Part shown: positions 62,995-64,000 of the stretch, in pieces | Position numbering within the stretch: the first letter of the stretch is position 1 | Layout of the letters: each line of letters begins with the position of its first letter | Assembly: GCA_910584475.1 (NCBI GenBank) | Contig: CAJUBD010000004.1 | Coordinates: forward strand, 159,501 to 223,500 | DNA from: an uncultured Treponema sp. | GTDB lineage: Bacteria > Spirochaetota > Spirochaetia > Treponematales > Treponemataceae | Length of the DNA: 64,000 bases | Direction of reading: 5' to 3' | The notes under the pieces: model-generated | The model's input: only the letters and a program-made list of their open reading frames with translations | Database searches by the model: none | What the model was told of the DNA's origin: nothing | Made by a program: the position numbers and the translations under genes

Positions 62995-63240
62995 AACTCC
63001 TTAAAATAATTTCACTAATAAAGTATGAATTTTTTGCATCTTTTTAGACTAAAAGGACGTTTTTTTTGGAAAAATGAGAAAAATTCCATTCGCTTCAAAA
63101 CAGATTTGTGTGCCGCCGCTTGCGCATTGTAAACGAAAACTCGCGCCAATAAATATATGAAAAAAGCACTTTATAAAAAGAAGATTTTGCCATAAAATAA
63201 TATGTAAAGGTTTGTCGAAAAAAATCGCCGAGGTGAAAGC
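62995..63240. other. AT-rich spacer
   Basis: I see no gene, no strong hairpin and no convincing promoter in this stretch, apart from the AGGTGA box just before the next start codon. Confidence 0.5.
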
Positions 63241-63855
63241 ATGAAGATGCGTCATTCCAAAACTAAGCTCCTCTTCCTCGCACTGTTATGCGCCTTGCTC
63301 TCACTGTACGGTAAGCCCTCCGCGAGTACGGGGGGGGACAGCAGACTAGAAAATCCCAAAAAAGAACGATTCTCGCATAAAAGGACGCGCAATGCGGCTT
63401 CTTTCCGCTTGAAAGCGGCGGAATTGCGGGCAAACAAAAACTCACCCAAATATATAAAACCACGTTTTCTTGGAAAATTCGCAAGACTTTCGCAGGAAAA
63501 CTCGTTGTCATCCCTGAAGCCCTGCTTCACAAATGCGAAAAAATCGCTGTTGATTTGTTCCCGCAGTCTGGGAAAAGCACCGAACAGCGCAGAAATTCCT
63601 TCGCGCAAGCCGGGAAATGCCCCGAACAGCACGGAAATCTGTCCTCGCAAGTCGGGAAATCCCCCGAACGTCGCAGAAATTCATTCCCGCGAGTCGGGAA
63701 ATACCTCAAACAGCGCAGAAATCCATTCCCGCAAGTCGGGAAATATCTCGAATGTCGCGGCGACACGACCTCGCGCTTCTTCGCGGGCTTCCCATGCCGG
63801 CAAACTGCCGTCACATGCCTGTGTAGGCAAAGCATACATAGAAAGTCACACATAG
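63241..63855 (+). CDS. exported repeat-containing ORF with a G8 tract, uncertain
   Basis: A frame of 204 codons with AGGTGA 6 nt before ATG and a good signal peptide (KLLFLALLCALLSLYG). Directly after the signal peptide lie eight G (63330-63337). The mature part contains five 14-residue repeats of the pattern GN-P-NSAEI-SRKS, encoded by 42-bp DNA repeats. All frames across the repeats are open, so the protein sequence could be a by-product of repeat DNA. A change in the G tract would stop the frame soon after. No domain is recognised. It may be a phase-variable surface peptide or a chance ORF. Confidence 0.4.
   Translation: MKMRHSKTKLLFLALLCALLSLYGKPSASTGGDSRLENPKKERFSHKRTRNAASFRLKAAELRANKNSPKYIKPRFLGKFARLSQENSLSSLKPCFTNAKKSLLICSRSLGKAPNSAEIPSRKPGNAPNSTEICPRKSGNPPNVAEIHSRESGNTSNSAEIHSRKSGNISNVAATRPRASSRASHAGKLPSHACVGKAYIESHT
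63330..63337 (+). repeat. G8 homopolymer after a signal peptide
   Basis: Eight consecutive G follow the export signal of the 63241 ORF. Its position parallels the C10 and G9 tracts at 1583 and 26825. Confidence 0.55.
63570..63779. repeat. 42-bp tandem repeat, about five copies
   Basis: Units start at 63570, 63612, 63654, 63696 and 63738, each beginning GGGAAA and containing AACAGCGCAGAAAT or a close variant. Copies differ by several substitutions. Confidence 0.75.
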
Positions 63856-63870
63856 AAAGTCACACATAGA
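63837..63870. repeat. 14-bp tandem repeat before the last gene
   Basis: CATAGAAAGTCACA occurs twice and is followed by CATAGAAAGG. The repeats place the same peptide, ESHT, at the end of two different frames. Confidence 0.6.
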
Positions 63871-63882
63871 AAGGAGCATATC

Positions 63883-64000
63883 ATGAAAGAGATTCAGCAG
63901 ATTTCGGTCTCGCACATAGCAAACGCGGCGCACTTTATGTTCGTCTCGAACATGGCGGACAGGGCGGAAAAGGACGCGGCGGTGTCCGAGAAATGCGCGG
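63883..64000 (+). CDS. start of an uncharacterised protein (DUF6261-like), partial
   Basis: The first 39 codons of a gene that leaves the window. AAGGAG lies 6 nt before ATG. The protein begins MKEIQQISVSHIANAAHFMF, similar in style to a family of about 240-residue proteins of unknown function (DUF6261-type) found in gut bacteria. Too little is visible for a firm call. Confidence 0.5.
   Translation, partial: MKEIQQISVSHIANAAHFMFVSNMADRAEKDAAVSEKCA

Noticed and set aside
1..64000. tRNA, rRNA or tmRNA genes
   Set aside because: No cloverleaf with a GGTTCRANYCC-type T-arm and CCA-ready acceptor stem, and no rRNA sequence, was recognised by eye. A tRNAscan or Rfam search would be decisive.

Overview
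The window looks like chromosomal DNA of a Treponema-like spirochaete (my inference). Supporting signs are a threonyl-tRNA synthetase without the N-terminal TGS domain, an EF-P with arginine at the loop tip, many signal-peptide lipoproteins, homopolymeric G/C tracts at secreted-protein genes, a TRAP-TAXI transporter and a strictly fermentative redox gene set. No rRNA, tRNA or CRISPR array was recognised. Most coding sequence is moderately GC-rich. The blocks at about 3.1-10.8 kb and 26.7-28.3 kb have visibly different, more AT-rich codon use and look like accessory DNA.

Layout: 1-3 kb holds a partial DUF1538 membrane protein, mtnN, and a membrane-bound LuxR-type regulator whose lipoprotein signal peptide is out of frame across a C10 tract. 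3-10.8 kb is a secreted accessory block with a vWA-like lipoprotein, three exported ankyrin-repeat proteins and one OmpA-domain protein. 10.9-18.1 kb holds a thioredoxin-like protein, two TPM-domain proteins, a decayed stretch with a broken small exported peptide, an XRE regulator, bioY-thrS and efp. 18.4-26.7 kb holds the glutamate synthase large subunit behind an attenuator-like leader, acetolactate synthase and two small envelope proteins. 26.8-28.3 kb is a foreign-looking island with a lipoprotein gene switched off by a G9 tract. 28.4-36.4 kb holds grpE-dnaK-dnaJ, then an active PP2C phosphatase, a degenerate PP2C-like membrane protein and a STAS protein.

36.7-48.8 kb is the metabolic core. 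It has a lactate/malate dehydrogenase with the malate-type arginine, class II fumarase, HdrB-HdrC-HdrA, a four-subunit Flx/Flox-like NAD(P)H module, and a soluble two-subunit fumarate reductase without a membrane anchor. Together these describe the reductive oxaloacetate-malate-fumarate-succinate branch beside a flavin-based electron-bifurcation complex. 48.9-53.4 kb holds peptide ABC transporter genes, including a permease-ATPase fusion, and an acyltransferase. 53.7-55 kb holds an XRE regulator, a decayed IS200/IS605 transposase and a BRO-N protein. 55.3-59 kb is a TRAP-TAXI uptake system. 59.1-64 kb holds a transglutaminase-like/TPR protein, a 66-bp tandem repeat, a LysE exporter, an Rpn nuclease, a repeat-rich exported ORF with a G8 tract, and the start of another gene.

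Two genome-wide signals stand out. First, many genes have a -35/-10 promoter whose -10 box ends only 6-7 nt before the start codon and have no Shine-Dalgarno site, so they are probably leaderless. Second, intergenic regions carry a modular hairpin element, in the order A-B-C-D followed by the ribosome-binding site. Its loops are conserved while its stems differ between copies yet stay perfectly complementary.
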